The position numbers were made by a program, and so were the translations under genes. Below, piece by piece: positions 32,583 through 41,648 of a stretch of DNA of 64,000 nucleotides. The notes below the pieces were generated by a model. The model made no database searches. It was not told the origin of the DNA and saw only the letters and a list, made by a program, of their open reading frames with translations. This DNA comes from Anaerotruncus colihominis (GTDB lineage Bacteria; Bacillota; Clostridia; Oscillospirales; Ruminococcaceae). Each line of letters starts with the position of its first letter. Within the stretch, counting starts at the first letter, position 1. Location of the stretch: assembly GCF_010206195.1 (NCBI RefSeq), contig NZ_VIQT01000019.1, forward strand, positions 124,697 to 188,696, written 5' to 3'.

Positions 32583-33962
32583 CTATCCGTTGTTTTCGCC
32601 GTCCCAATAGATCAGCAGCCGCCCCGCCTGATCCATACCTCTCAATAGCGTCTGTTCGCTATCGGGCGCTACAAATTCCTTTGTTCCGTCCATATTGTAT
32701 TTTACAATAGCCTGTGTGTAGGTCCCTTCCGGCCATATCCTCTTGTTCGCTTCAGGCGGCTGCCACGCATATTCTTCACATTCCACGAAAAGCATAAAGC
32801 TCTGGTCTGGAGCAGTTGGACAACGAGTAATCTTCTTCACTGTGATTTCCCCAAACGGCGTTTCCAGCTTTCCTCCTTCTTCCTTTGGAAAAGGCGTTAA
32901 GATTTCTGTTTTGCCGCTGTCCAGCCAGGTCAGCTCGATTTCACTTTCCCATATATTTTCACCAGCAGAAACGCTGTACCCATATCCCCATGGCGTTGCG
33001 GTAAAGGGAAGTCCTTCACCCAGCTCCCAGAACTCCTTACTCTCAAGGTCATAAATCGCATATGCAGTAATACGATTTTTGGAGGGAAAATCTTGGGCCA
33101 CAAGGATCTTATGCGCGCCGATATAGTCTATGGAAAGGGAACATTCTAACGGTATATCGCTCCAGTCATAGTATATTGTTTCTTCACCGAATTTCTGCAA
33201 AGCGCCGTCTACCGGCTGGTATTCCAAGAAGTTGAATTCTTTATCAAAAATTGCAAAATACCGGACATACTGGGAATCGTCCTCTGGGAGAGACTTCCTT
33301 ATCAATGCATAATGCAGGCCGCTCTCCCGGTCAAATACAACACCTTCCAAAAAACCATGAAATTTGTCCAGCGCAAGCGTTTCATCCTCTTTTTTCAGAG
33401 CTTGATACAGGTCGTATATCAGGTGTGTCTGCTGCATCGTACCGTCGCTTTTTACAAGCCATACATTGACATCAAAGATATCACTTTCTCCAATGTATCT
33501 GGAATCTATCGGATAGATACAGATGACGCGGTCTTCGTCCAGATAGGAAAAAACATGAAATGGGAAAAAACAATCCAATCCATCCTCTTCAAAGTCCTTT
33601 GATTTGATTGTTACGTCAGTGTTGCTGAAATATGCATTATACCGATATTCTTTATCCTCCCCTACAGTATTTGTCCAGAAGGTTCCATAAGGCCCTCCCC
33701 AGAGGGGTCCATAAAGTTCGAAACTGTATATTCCTTCTGCTGCTTCCGGTTCCTTTCCTCCTTCGGGATCTACCCAATAATAGCCTTTTTTCAAAGCCTG
33801 TTCCGGCTGATTTTCTTCCGGCCCGGCCGGGATGGAGCTTTCAGGGGCGGAATATGCCGGCTCTGCGCTGGATGCGCTTGTACCCGGATCCGGCTCCGCC
33901 CCCTTGCAGGCGGTCAGCAAAAGCGCCCCTGCCAGCAGCCATGCGAGCTTATGCTTTTTCAT
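32583..33962 (-). CDS. Large lipoprotein, candidate immunity or surface protein
   Basis: A 459-residue lipoprotein with a lipobox (GALLLTAC), a long Pro/Ser/Glu-rich linker and an all-beta body with many Trp/Tyr/Asp (for example AIYDLESKEFWELGEGL, then VDPEGGKEPEAAEGIY). The repeating YD-like segments suggest a beta-propeller, though no family was recognised. It sits between the duplicated immunity-type lipoproteins and spike gene 2 and probably shares their protective or surface role. Its lipid anchor places it outside the membrane. Confidence 0.6.
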   Translation of the reverse strand: MKKHKLAWLLAGALLLTACKGAEPDPGTSASSAEPAYSAPESSIPAGPEENQPEQALKKGYYWVDPEGGKEPEAAEGIYSFELYGPLWGGPYGTFWTNTVGEDKEYRYNAYFSNTDVTIKSKDFEEDGLDCFFPFHVFSYLDEDRVICIYPIDSRYIGESDIFDVNVWLVKSDGTMQQTHLIYDLYQALKKEDETLALDKFHGFLEGVVFDRESGLHYALIRKSLPEDDSQYVRYFAIFDKEFNFLEYQPVDGALQKFGEETIYYDWSDIPLECSLSIDYIGAHKILVAQDFPSKNRITAYAIYDLESKEFWELGEGLPFTATPWGYGYSVSAGENIWESEIELTWLDSGKTEILTPFPKEEGGKLETPFGEITVKKITRCPTAPDQSFMLFVECEEYAWQPPEANKRIWPEGTYTQAIVKYNMDGTKEFVAPDSEQTLLRGMDQAGRLLIYWDGENNG

Positions 33963-33983
33963 CTTGCATCCTCTTTCATCTCG

Positions 33984-35045
33984 TTATTCCACCTGTTCTC
34001 CAGTTTCAATGTTATATGCGATATTCCAATAGGGGAAATAAAGCGTATATCCGTCAAGCCTCATAATCTCAGTTATATCTGGCCCCATCCTTGCTCTGCG
34101 TTCTTTTTCCGTCATCTCCCGATACACATATCCTTCGCGCTTCTCAATAACATTGCTAATTGCGATACTCGATCCTGGTATGCTGCCGTATGCGATATAT
34201 GTTTCCTCTCCTGTTTGGGTATTTTTAGAAAAATATACATGACTATTTATGTCATCATTGATCACCCCTATCTCATACTTTCCATCTAATGTGGACACCA
34301 CCGCTTCATTCAGGGCGTATAGCACATACTTCGCTTCTTCGTTCGCTTTTTTGAGCCGTTCGGTTGAAAACTTTGTAGCCATTTCTCCGGTATCCATCTG
34401 CACCTTTGCTGTCATTAAAATAGAAGATACTTCCGCTGTTCGAGTATCGGGGTCATAAGAAATCTCCAACGGTGGATCGCGGGAACTATCGGACTGATGC
34501 CAGCTTTCTACAGGATACGAACGAAATTCCCCATCTTGAAAGATAAAGCATTCCAATTCCGCATAATGTACCGGTCGCTTTTCGTCATGTGCCGCCAAAT
34601 GTTCCTCGTGATTATCCAATTCCTTGAATCCAACCAGATAGTCTTCATCCCATGAATCCTTTCCCAATATTGCGCCACCGTTTTTACAACTCCTTGGAAA
34701 ATAATCTGATGGGGATAGTTTGAAGCTTACATCACGCAGATAGCCTGTTCCCTCTACACTATTCCATCGTAGAGACACCCAGTATTCTCCGACCAAAAAT
34801 CCTCTTGTTTGGAATAACTCATCAAAAGAAAGCTGTATCTGTTCATTCCCGCATCTGATCGGTTCCTCAGCAAGCCATGGCGTCGGGTTTTCTTCTGTTT
34901 CCAATTCCTGTACGGAGCTCTCACTTTCGCAGGAGGATAATAGCTGTTCACTATCTGAGCTTTCTGCTTCTGAAACCGTCTGCTCAGTTGATGCGCAGCC
35001 TGTAAACAGCCACAAAAGCAATAACAACAGAATCATTTTTTTCAT
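33984..35045 (-). CDS. Lipoprotein, duplicated immunity candidate (copy 2)
   Basis: A 353-residue lipoprotein whose signal peptide and lipobox (LLWLFTGC) are identical to those of the next gene, 35123-36187. The two proteins agree over most of their length and differ mainly in residues about 95-165 and 250-330, the expected pattern of a duplicated immunity gene that has diverged in its binding face. No family recognised. Upstream of its ATG lies a copied tail of the split-M23 effector, so the duplication included the effector-immunity junction. The ATG overlaps the stop of that tail (ATGA). Confidence 0.7.
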   Translation of the reverse strand: MKKMILLLLLLWLFTGCASTEQTVSEAESSDSEQLLSSCESESSVQELETEENPTPWLAEEPIRCGNEQIQLSFDELFQTRGFLVGEYWVSLRWNSVEGTGYLRDVSFKLSPSDYFPRSCKNGGAILGKDSWDEDYLVGFKELDNHEEHLAAHDEKRPVHYAELECFIFQDGEFRSYPVESWHQSDSSRDPPLEISYDPDTRTAEVSSILMTAKVQMDTGEMATKFSTERLKKANEEAKYVLYALNEAVVSTLDGKYEIGVINDDINSHVYFSKNTQTGEETYIAYGSIPGSSIAISNVIEKREGYVYREMTEKERRARMGPDITEIMRLDGYTLYFPYWNIAYNIETGEQVE

Positions 35046-35122
35046 GCTCGTTCCTCCCCATATGCTTCAAACCATGCGTCTATATAGGGGTACGGATTCA
35101 TGGAAAATCCTCTTTCTTCTGG
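35043..35122 (-). pseudogene. Copied C-terminal tail of the split-M23 effector
   Basis: The minus strand reads PEERGFSMNPYPYIDAWFEAYG, the same as the end of the effector gene at 36184, and stops just as the downstream lipoprotein starts. The rest of the effector is absent. It shows where the tandem duplication began. Confidence 0.85.
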
Positions 35123-36187
35123 TTATTCGATCTGTTCTCCAGTTTCAATGTTATATGCGATATCCCAATAGGGGAAATAAAGCGTATATCCGTCAAGCCT
35201 CATAACATTGTCCATGCTTGCAAGTTCAAACCTTCGCCCGGTCATTTCCTTTTCATATAGTTCTTCTTCCCTTCCTTGCTTTATAAAAAAATCTTTTAGA
35301 ATAGCCGCCTCCGACTCAGGTATATAACCATATGCAAGATACGTTTCCTCTCCAGTTTGCGTGTTTCTGGAAAAATAAACAAAGCTACTTACCTCAATAC
35401 CAATTGCGCCTATTTCATACTTTCCATCAGATGAGGCTAGCAGCGCCTCATCTATAGAATATACCCCATATTGTGTTTCTTCGTTCGCTTTTTTGAGCCG
35501 TTCGGTTGAAAACTTTGTAGCCGTTTCTCCGGTATCCATCTGCACCTTTGCTGTCATTAAAATAGAAGATACTTCCGCTGTTCGAGTATCGGGGTCATAA
35601 GAAATCTCCAATGGTGGATCGAGGGAACTATCGGACTGATGCCAGCTTTCTACAGGATAAGAACGAAATTCCCCATCTTGAAAGATAAAGCATTCCAATT
35701 CCGCATAATGTACCGGTCGTTTTTCGTCATATGCCGCCAAATATTCCTCGTAATTACCCGATTCCTTGAATCCAACCAGATAGTCTTCGCCCCTTGAATC
35801 CTCTCCCAATATTGCACCAGCGTTTTTACAACTCCCTAGAGAATAATTTGGTGGGAATAGTCTGAAGCTTCTATCATCTATATAATTTGTTCGCTCTACA
35901 CTATTCCATCGTATAGACACCCAGTATTCTCCGACCAAAAATCCCCTTGTTTGGTATAACTCATCGAAAGAAAGCTGTATCTGTTCATCCCCGCATCTGA
36001 TCGGTTCCTCAGCAAGCCATGGCGTCGGGTTTTCTTCTGCTTCCAATTCCTGTACGGAACTCTCACTTTCGCAGGAGGATAATAGCTGTTCACTACCTGA
36101 GCTTTCTGCTTCTGAAACCGTCTGCTCAGTTGATGCGCAGCCTGTAAACAGCCACAAAAGCAGTAACAACAGAATCATTTTTTTCAT
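35123..36187 (-). CDS. Lipoprotein, duplicated immunity candidate (copy 1)
   Basis: A 354-residue lipoprotein with signal MKKMILLLLLLWLFTGC and a Ser/Glu-rich linker. The start ATG overlaps the stop codon of the M23 effector gene by 4 bases (ATGA), so effector and lipoprotein are translated from one message at a fixed ratio, the typical form of an effector-immunity pair. The protein would stand on the outer membrane face in the wall space, where a peptidoglycan peptidase arriving from a sister cell would act. Family not recognised; inhibitory role inferred. Confidence 0.7.
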   Translation of the reverse strand: MKKMILLLLLLWLFTGCASTEQTVSEAESSGSEQLLSSCESESSVQELEAEENPTPWLAEEPIRCGDEQIQLSFDELYQTRGFLVGEYWVSIRWNSVERTNYIDDRSFRLFPPNYSLGSCKNAGAILGEDSRGEDYLVGFKESGNYEEYLAAYDEKRPVHYAELECFIFQDGEFRSYPVESWHQSDSSLDPPLEISYDPDTRTAEVSSILMTAKVQMDTGETATKFSTERLKKANEETQYGVYSIDEALLASSDGKYEIGAIGIEVSSFVYFSRNTQTGEETYLAYGYIPESEAAILKDFFIKQGREEELYEKEMTGRRFELASMDNVMRLDGYTLYFPYWDIAYNIETGEQIE

Positions 36188-37761
36188 GCTCGTTCCTCCC
36201 TGTATGCTTCAAACCATGCGTCTATATAGGGGTACGGATTCATGGAAAATCCCCTTTCTTCTGGATTGCCCTCTTGAATCGAGGTAATCCGGGGACCTGT
36301 TATAGTATTGAAATCAGCTCCTGCTGGATCTTTATATGCTGCTCGTCCATTGGCCCACGGCCGCAAAATATCGGCTGTAAAAAAGCCTTTATTAATTTCC
36401 ACATGGGTATGTGGGACGCCTGCCGTTTCAATATCGGACTCTGTTCCAACCAACTGCCCTCTCTGCAGCTTGGGGACGCCTAAGCAAACCATAGACGCCG
36501 CCATTTGTTCCCCATACAAAGAAGCTTGCTCCGCAGATAAATTTTTCAGTTCCTCCTGCGACCCAGGCAATATTCTGCCTGAACTTTGCATTTCCTGTAT
36601 CCTTGCTTTAATCTGCTCAAGGCGTTTTGTTTGCATTTGGATCGTTTCCAGATCTCTTAATATTTTTTCCAATTGTGATGGCGTTTTGGGAATTCCCTGA
36701 CGCATTTGCTCCCGCAACGCTTCCATCCGCTCATCCTGCAATTCTTGAAATTTTGCTTCTGCGCCTGTCGGAATAGAACCCTGTTCGATACCCTCACAAA
36801 TTGCTTCGTAGTTGTCCAAAAGTGTTTTAACTGGCGGCTCCTGTTTACTTGAACTATTTGACGCTATTTTCTGATTTACTTCATCGATCAGGTTTCCAAT
36901 TGTGCTGCTCACCGCAAGATGCATATAAGTTACCGTAATATTAAATTCCGGAATAAAAACATTAAAATAATAGCTTTTTTTCTGAATTGGATAGCCGTCA
37001 CAGATTGCATAAATATTTCGCCCTGGCCCTAAGCACATATCGATCCCCCGGTGCCATCCATTTGTAAGATCATACCACTTCCCCCACATCCCGTAGCTGG
37101 ATATTCTCGTCATATCATCGAACTTTGTTTCATAAGCGGCTTGCGGCGTAGTCTCTGTGGAGCCGCCATAATAAATCATGCAGGCCAGCTTGCAGGCGCT
37201 CTCCACCTGTTCCCGATGCCGCTTTAATTTTTCTTCCAACTGATCTTGTTCGGGACGCTTTTCAACTGTTTTTTCTCCCGTTACGCTTGTTTCAATCTCA
37301 ACTGTCCTTCTAGTAGGCAAATCCTTATATACAAAGGGCAGATACATTTCCCAAGCCGGAACGGATTCATCGGACTGATAGGTATAAAGCGATTCTTCAC
37401 CGCGGTACTTTGCGTCAATATCCTCAAGCCCTTCCAGCCTTCTTGCTGTCTTTATCATATCATGGACAATAGAAACTGAATCGCTCATACCTGTTTTAAG
37501 TCCCAGATCATCATAATCATAATAGTCGCTGTAAAACGGCAGGATATGTACAACCTCATCTATCACTTCTGTTTCAGCCTGCGTGGGCGGCGCCTGCGTC
37601 TGCGCGCCGCTGCTGGCAGGAAACTCAGTCCGGGCCATCTGTATCATCATCGTTGTGAGATCCTTTGCCAGAGACTTCGACTGGCTGTGAAAATCCTTCC
37701 CCACAAACATCGGGGTCATGCCTTGCAGCGCAAGCATCAGTCTTTGCGAAATCCCGTCCAT
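36184..37761 (-). CDS. Effector candidate with a split M23 peptidase domain
   Basis: A 525-residue protein without a signal peptide. The M23 metal ligands are present but far apart: H237 and D241 (GWHRGID), H281 (YMHL) and the HxH pair H451/H453 (PHTHVEI). About 150 residues of charged coiled coil (residues about 290-435, including LRDLETIQMQTKRLEQIKAR) are inserted between the two halves of the fold, where normal M23 enzymes need only a short loop. The first 200 residues are helical and may be the part recognised by the adaptor. It is preceded by a DUF1795-like adaptor gene and followed, overlapping, by two lipoprotein genes. It should cleave peptidoglycan cross-links when injected. Confidence 0.68.
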   Translation of the reverse strand: MDGISQRLMLALQGMTPMFVGKDFHSQSKSLAKDLTTMMIQMARTEFPASSGAQTQAPPTQAETEVIDEVVHILPFYSDYYDYDDLGLKTGMSDSVSIVHDMIKTARRLEGLEDIDAKYRGEESLYTYQSDESVPAWEMYLPFVYKDLPTRRTVEIETSVTGEKTVEKRPEQDQLEEKLKRHREQVESACKLACMIYYGGSTETTPQAAYETKFDDMTRISSYGMWGKWYDLTNGWHRGIDMCLGPGRNIYAICDGYPIQKKSYYFNVFIPEFNITVTYMHLAVSSTIGNLIDEVNQKIASNSSSKQEPPVKTLLDNYEAICEGIEQGSIPTGAEAKFQELQDERMEALREQMRQGIPKTPSQLEKILRDLETIQMQTKRLEQIKARIQEMQSSGRILPGSQEELKNLSAEQASLYGEQMAASMVCLGVPKLQRGQLVGTESDIETAGVPHTHVEINKGFFTADILRPWANGRAAYKDPAGADFNTITGPRITSIQEGNPEERGFSMNPYPYIDAWFEAYREERA

Positions 37762-37773
37762 AAATAATCCTCC

Positions 37774-38352
37774 CTATCCTTCATCCGGCAGTATATGAAG
37801 CGTTTCTATCATCTGTCTTGCCAGAACCGACCACGGCTGCGACTGTTCTTTCGGAGCGCAGAAGCCGCCCATTAAAAGCACCCCTTTGATTGATGCGCCA
37901 AAGGTTATTTGCCATATCTCACCATCAAATAAATCCACCCAGCTCTCAAAACAGGCAACTGGAATATCCGCGTCTATCCAGTCAACCGGTGTGTAGATGG
38001 CTGAAGGATTCATCCGTTTTGCAGCCATACGCAGATTTTGAACCATTTCCAAAATGCCTTCTGATTCTATCCGCTCACTTTCCAGCCGCTCTAATGTTAA
38101 ATTTAAAGCGCCATCCAGAGTGGTTAAAATCATTTGCGGACGGAATTGAGATGGATATTTTAAAATAAGGGCATCCCCTGTAAGTTCCTCCATTTGTTCC
38201 GGCGCTGCCATGGAAAACTTTAAGTCCGGAAAGAGACGTGTTTTAAATGAATAAATATGCTCGCCTATTTCGACTTCCTTTGAAATATCCAGTTTGCTTC
38301 TAAGCTGTGCCGCCCGTCGTGCTGTAATGTTTTCTTCATCTCCGTATGGCAT
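37774..38352 (-). CDS. DUF1795/DcrB-like adaptor (Eag-type) candidate
   Basis: A 192-residue soluble protein with the alternating strands of the DUF1795/DcrB fold: FSMAAPEQMEELTGDALILK, YPSQFRPQMILTTLDGALNL, then VACFESWVDLFDGEIWQITF and GVLLMGGFCAPKEQSQPW. In T6SS loci, DUF1795 proteins (EagR/EagT6) bind and stabilise PAAR-linked effectors before loading. The gene ends 12 bases before the split-M23 effector gene, supporting that role. The family match is by pattern only. Confidence 0.5.
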   Translation of the reverse strand: MPYGDEENITARRAAQLRSKLDISKEVEIGEHIYSFKTRLFPDLKFSMAAPEQMEELTGDALILKYPSQFRPQMILTTLDGALNLTLERLESERIESEGILEMVQNLRMAAKRMNPSAIYTPVDWIDADIPVACFESWVDLFDGEIWQITFGASIKGVLLMGGFCAPKEQSQPWSVLARQMIETLHILPDEG

Positions 38353-38366
38353 AGTATCCCTCCATC

Positions 38367-39059
38367 CTAATAAATCATAATGTCATCCGGTTCCATTGTT
38401 TCCTCTACCGATATAATCCCGAAATGCATATCCCAAAACAACTGCACAGAGATATCCAACGGCACAAATAAATCCATAAGAAAACCAATCTGTTTTTCCA
38501 ACTGCCGCGTCTTTTCCTTGCCAATATAGATCAGCAATTCCCTTTTGTATGTGGTGTCCAGGTAGATAATGGAATTTCGATAAAGAATTTGCAGCAACGA
38601 GGTAAGTAAAGCAATTGACGCCCCATTTTTATATAGTTCAAGCAGGTGATCCACAATATGCAGGCGCTGCGCATGTGGGAAGGTAAAAAAGATTTCTCCT
38701 GTTCCTTTGCCATATCGGCCATTCACAACCTCTTTTTGCATAAACTTTCGATGATATTCCAATCTGGACATCCCATCCATCAAATCCATCTGTGCCAGAA
38801 AGTGAAATAATACATCGATCAGAAAGCCTCTGGATGCTGAGAACCGGTCGAATTGCTCATCTATCAGCGCGCTGAAAACAGGCCCAAACCGATACAAAGG
38901 ATTTACAGGAACACATGCGTTTTCAAGCCCCTTCAAGTTAAGATCTTCAAACGCAGTTTCTAAATATGGGTTTATTGCCGAAGCCTGTGCAAAAACAACC
39001 TGCTCCTCCTTAACGCCCGATTCTTCAGCCAGCAACAGCGCCTCCCATGCATAATTCAT
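38367..39059 (-). CDS. Candidate baseplate protein
   Basis: A 230-residue, mostly helical protein with a region that alternates hydrophobic residues (LIDVLFHFLAQMDLMDGMSR, then HIVDHLLELYKNGASIALL). No signal peptide and no recognised domain. It overlaps the next gene, 39056-40339, by 4 bases; the pair is probably translated together. Size, helix content and position after a larger partner would fit the TssG-like partner of a TssF-like baseplate protein, but this rests on context. Confidence 0.4.
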   Translation of the reverse strand: MNYAWEALLLAEESGVKEEQVVFAQASAINPYLETAFEDLNLKGLENACVPVNPLYRFGPVFSALIDEQFDRFSASRGFLIDVLFHFLAQMDLMDGMSRLEYHRKFMQKEVVNGRYGKGTGEIFFTFPHAQRLHIVDHLLELYKNGASIALLTSLLQILYRNSIIYLDTTYKRELLIYIGKEKTRQLEKQIGFLMDLFVPLDISVQLFWDMHFGIISVEETMEPDDIMIY

Positions 39060-40339
39060 AAGAGCACCCCTGCACAGTGAAATTCCGGGAAAGCAAGCTG
39101 CACCTGAGAAACAAGCATACTCATATAGTCCCTTGTTAAATAATTGGGGAATCCAGCGGATCGGAATTTTAAAATCATGGTTTTCAGAGATTGGCTGTCA
39201 CGGATTTCATCCTCAATGAAGTCGTTTATGCTGTAGCTCTCCCCTGCAATAAGCTGGCTGCTTAATTGAAATGAGTCAAAACGTACCTCTTTTGCAGCAT
39301 CAAAGGAGTGTATTCGCCGGGCAAGCTCGGCGCGTGTTTTGATCTGCGCCCCATGGCAAAGCAGCAACCGCTCTGAAAAACCATCCTCCTGCCGGTTAGA
39401 TGTAAGAGGGAAAGGGAACTGCTCTGTCTCGGAAGGTATATGCTGTAAAATTTGCAGGATATCCCATGAGAGCCCTCCTTTTTTGGGAGAAACCGCAACC
39501 AGCGCATCCTTTTCCCGGCGCATGGAGATCAATTCCGGGTTATCCAAATCGACGAGATACCCGCTTTCATCGAAATCAGGGAATTGAAACCGGTATTCAT
39601 AATTGATACGATCAGGCGTCGGCATGGGAAACGCTGACTGTCCGGCCCTGATTGTATGTACATTCCAGACAGGGAGAAAGCCTGTTTGAAACTTGCCCTC
39701 CTTACCATCAAATTCGAAGCGGATTTCCAGCGGCGCTTCCGGCCGGTAATCCCCTTTGATTTCATTTTCCGGCAAAACGACGTCAAACATTTTGTAGCAA
39801 TAGGGGATATTGGGCGTTACCCACGGGATCCCATTTGATTGAAAGTGGCGGTAAAGTGTCCGAATTTTTTCCCGATAACGAACTGCGGGTTTTAATTTAA
39901 CCCGAACGGCGATCTCCTGTTCTCCTATTTTTAAACAGGCAGGATATCTTTGATCCGATTTCTCTATCTGCCGGCAAACAAGATAATCGTCCTTCAGGAA
40001 AACCGTATCAAGAATAGCCATATGCTTTTCTTTCAGCATTTCCATAGCGGTTCCCCAGCTTTTCTGTCCCTGTTCCAAATCTGACCCGTCCATCGGAACC
40101 AGCCACGGATAATCTCCAGCGTTTTTATATGGGAGCAATGTAGCGCAGATTGTATATAGCCCTGGCAGGAAGGGCATTTCTTCATAAATTCGCCGTTCAA
40201 GCCCATCATATTTTTCCATCATGTGGTCATAAAGCGGTAAAAATACCTGCTCCATTGTTTTCCGCATTATTTCCCGTTCGCCCAATTCCGGGATTAAGGA
40301 GAGTTTTTCCGATAGATAGCGCCGCATATCCATATTCAA
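39056..40339 (-). CDS. Candidate baseplate protein (TssF-like position)
   Basis: A 427-residue soluble protein. The N-terminus is helical (YLSEKLSLIPELGEREIMRK), the middle is beta-rich (KIGEQEIAVRVKLKPAVRY, FRFQFPDF-like segments) and the C-terminus ends ILKFRSAGFPNYLTRDYMSM. No enzyme motif or membrane segment is seen. It overlaps an FHA gene by 4 bases upstream and the 230-residue gene downstream. In contractile systems a large mixed alpha-beta wedge protein lies in such a place, so a baseplate role is proposed. No direct family match was seen. Confidence 0.4.
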   Translation of the reverse strand: MNMDMRRYLSEKLSLIPELGEREIMRKTMEQVFLPLYDHMMEKYDGLERRIYEEMPFLPGLYTICATLLPYKNAGDYPWLVPMDGSDLEQGQKSWGTAMEMLKEKHMAILDTVFLKDDYLVCRQIEKSDQRYPACLKIGEQEIAVRVKLKPAVRYREKIRTLYRHFQSNGIPWVTPNIPYCYKMFDVVLPENEIKGDYRPEAPLEIRFEFDGKEGKFQTGFLPVWNVHTIRAGQSAFPMPTPDRINYEYRFQFPDFDESGYLVDLDNPELISMRREKDALVAVSPKKGGLSWDILQILQHIPSETEQFPFPLTSNRQEDGFSERLLLCHGAQIKTRAELARRIHSFDAAKEVRFDSFQLSSQLIAGESYSINDFIEDEIRDSQSLKTMILKFRSAGFPNYLTRDYMSMLVSQVQLAFPEFHCAGVLL

Positions 40340-40851
40340 TCACCTGCCTGCAAATCATCCCATCCGAAATTTTCTGAACAGATTTCCAAAAACAGCAATG
40401 TACTCGTACCAATTACAAACTGATCCTGATGCTGCAAATCCCTGCGTTCATAAACCGCCTGTCTTTCCATATAGATCATCCCCCGGGATTCTGCCGGCAG
40501 CAGCATGGTTTTCCGGCTTCTTGGCTCATACAAGATCACCAGATGCCTGCGGGGCTGTATCTTATCATCTCCGCGAATACAAATATCACTGTTTGGGTCG
40601 CTGCCAATATAATTTTTGCCCTCATGGATCAGATAGCCGCGCCCTTTATTAAGCCCCTTGATACAAACCAATATCCCGCAGGCCCACTGTTCAGGCGGCA
40701 GTTCTATCTCTTTTTTCCACTCATCTTCCGTTTTGGGAGCATTGGCAATCTTCGAGCCGCAAACCGGACAAGTATCCCCATATTTTATCGTGTTATAACG
40801 GTGCCCCTTCGGACAGGTTTCAATCGGTTTTAATTGGCTTTCCGTCTGCAT
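40336..40851 (-). CDS. Zinc-ribbon FHA protein
   Basis: A 171-residue protein with an N-terminal zinc ribbon (CPKGHRYNTIKYGDTCPVCG) and a C-terminal FHA domain (RGYLIHEGKNYIGSDPNSDI, then RRHLVILYE). FHA domains bind phosphothreonine. It is a paralogue of the protein encoded at 46906-47421, which has the same two-domain plan. In T6SS, FHA proteins such as Fha/TagH respond to kinase and phosphatase signals and trigger assembly. The overlap with the neighbouring gene (40336-40339) puts it in the structural operon. Confidence 0.75.
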   Translation of the reverse strand: MQTESQLKPIETCPKGHRYNTIKYGDTCPVCGSKIANAPKTEDEWKKEIELPPEQWACGILVCIKGLNKGRGYLIHEGKNYIGSDPNSDICIRGDDKIQPRRHLVILYEPRSRKTMLLPAESRGMIYMERQAVYERRDLQHQDQFVIGTSTLLFLEICSENFGWDDLQAGD

Positions 40852-40866
40852 TTCCTATCCCCTTTT

Positions 40867-41631
40867 TTAGTTAAAGAGCCGGATCCCCGGCAATTTATCC
40901 ATCGGACGGTGCGTACACCCATACAGCATTTGTAATACTTGTGCAAGCCCCGGCAGCAGTTCTTCATGAGCCATTTCCCTGTAAGGCGTCCCCAGCCGCC
41001 GGCAGATATAATGCTGCAAATAATCCTTTGGGACCGGGGCTGCTTCAAGCGCGGTTGCGCAAAACGCTATATCAAGCGGGTCCTGTGCCAGAGGATAAGC
41101 CTCATGTGCAAACCGGTGCGTCACTTCCGGGCGTAATGTTGCTTTCCCAATCCCCGCCTGACGCACAAACGTCAGATTTACTGTATCGTACTCAGTCTGC
41201 AAGTCGGCGAAATCCTTATATTCGGTTCTTAACGAAGATCCTTTTTTCAACTTGAATCTTCCCAATTCCAACTCGTTTGGCATAAGCTGCACGTTTTCCT
41301 CCAACACAAGTTCCCCTGTATGAAAGATATACTCTTTCATAGCAATCTGCGGGGCAAAACGGATTTTCAACATCATCCACTGATCGGTCGGACGGTACGG
41401 TACGCTGGTTTTCTCCCGCAGCATATAGACGCGCCCCGTATATTTGACCATCCCTTTTTCCACGCCGATCCTCATCCCTGATTCGTACAGACGGCATCCC
41501 GACAGAATTCCATCACTGTATTCCCCATAACGCAATTCCTGTTCCACACAAGTCAAATCGCGCAGCGCAAACAGGATTTCTTTGCGAAGGGGACCAGGCG
41601 CAAAGGTTGGTATCTTACTGATAAAGGACAA
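40867..41631 (-). CDS. Candidate structural protein of unknown family
   Basis: A 254-residue soluble protein. The first two thirds are beta-rich (GCRLYESGMRIGVEKGMVKY, TGRVYMLREKTSVPYRPTDQ, FRLKKGSSLRTE-like segments) and the last third is helical (AQVLQMLYGCTHRPMD). No motif for an enzyme is seen. It lies between the Hsp70-like gene and an FHA gene, with 15-17 base gaps, in a position that suits a baseplate or spike-adapter component. I do not recognise the family. Confidence 0.35.
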   Translation of the reverse strand: MSFISKIPTFAPGPLRKEILFALRDLTCVEQELRYGEYSDGILSGCRLYESGMRIGVEKGMVKYTGRVYMLREKTSVPYRPTDQWMMLKIRFAPQIAMKEYIFHTGELVLEENVQLMPNELELGRFKLKKGSSLRTEYKDFADLQTEYDTVNLTFVRQAGIGKATLRPEVTHRFAHEAYPLAQDPLDIAFCATALEAAPVPKDYLQHYICRRLGTPYREMAHEELLPGLAQVLQMLYGCTHRPMDKLPGIRLFN

Positions 41632-41648
41632 TGCAGACCCCCCTCACA

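Larger units (their letters stand above)
33984..36260. repeat. Tandem 1.14-kb duplication of immunity gene and effector tail
   Basis: Unit 1 covers about 33984-35119 and unit 2 about 35123-36260. Each contains one lipoprotein gene plus the last part of the effector coding sequence (reading ...MNPYPYIDAWFEAY). The two copies are mostly identical in DNA with clustered differences. Confidence 0.85.
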
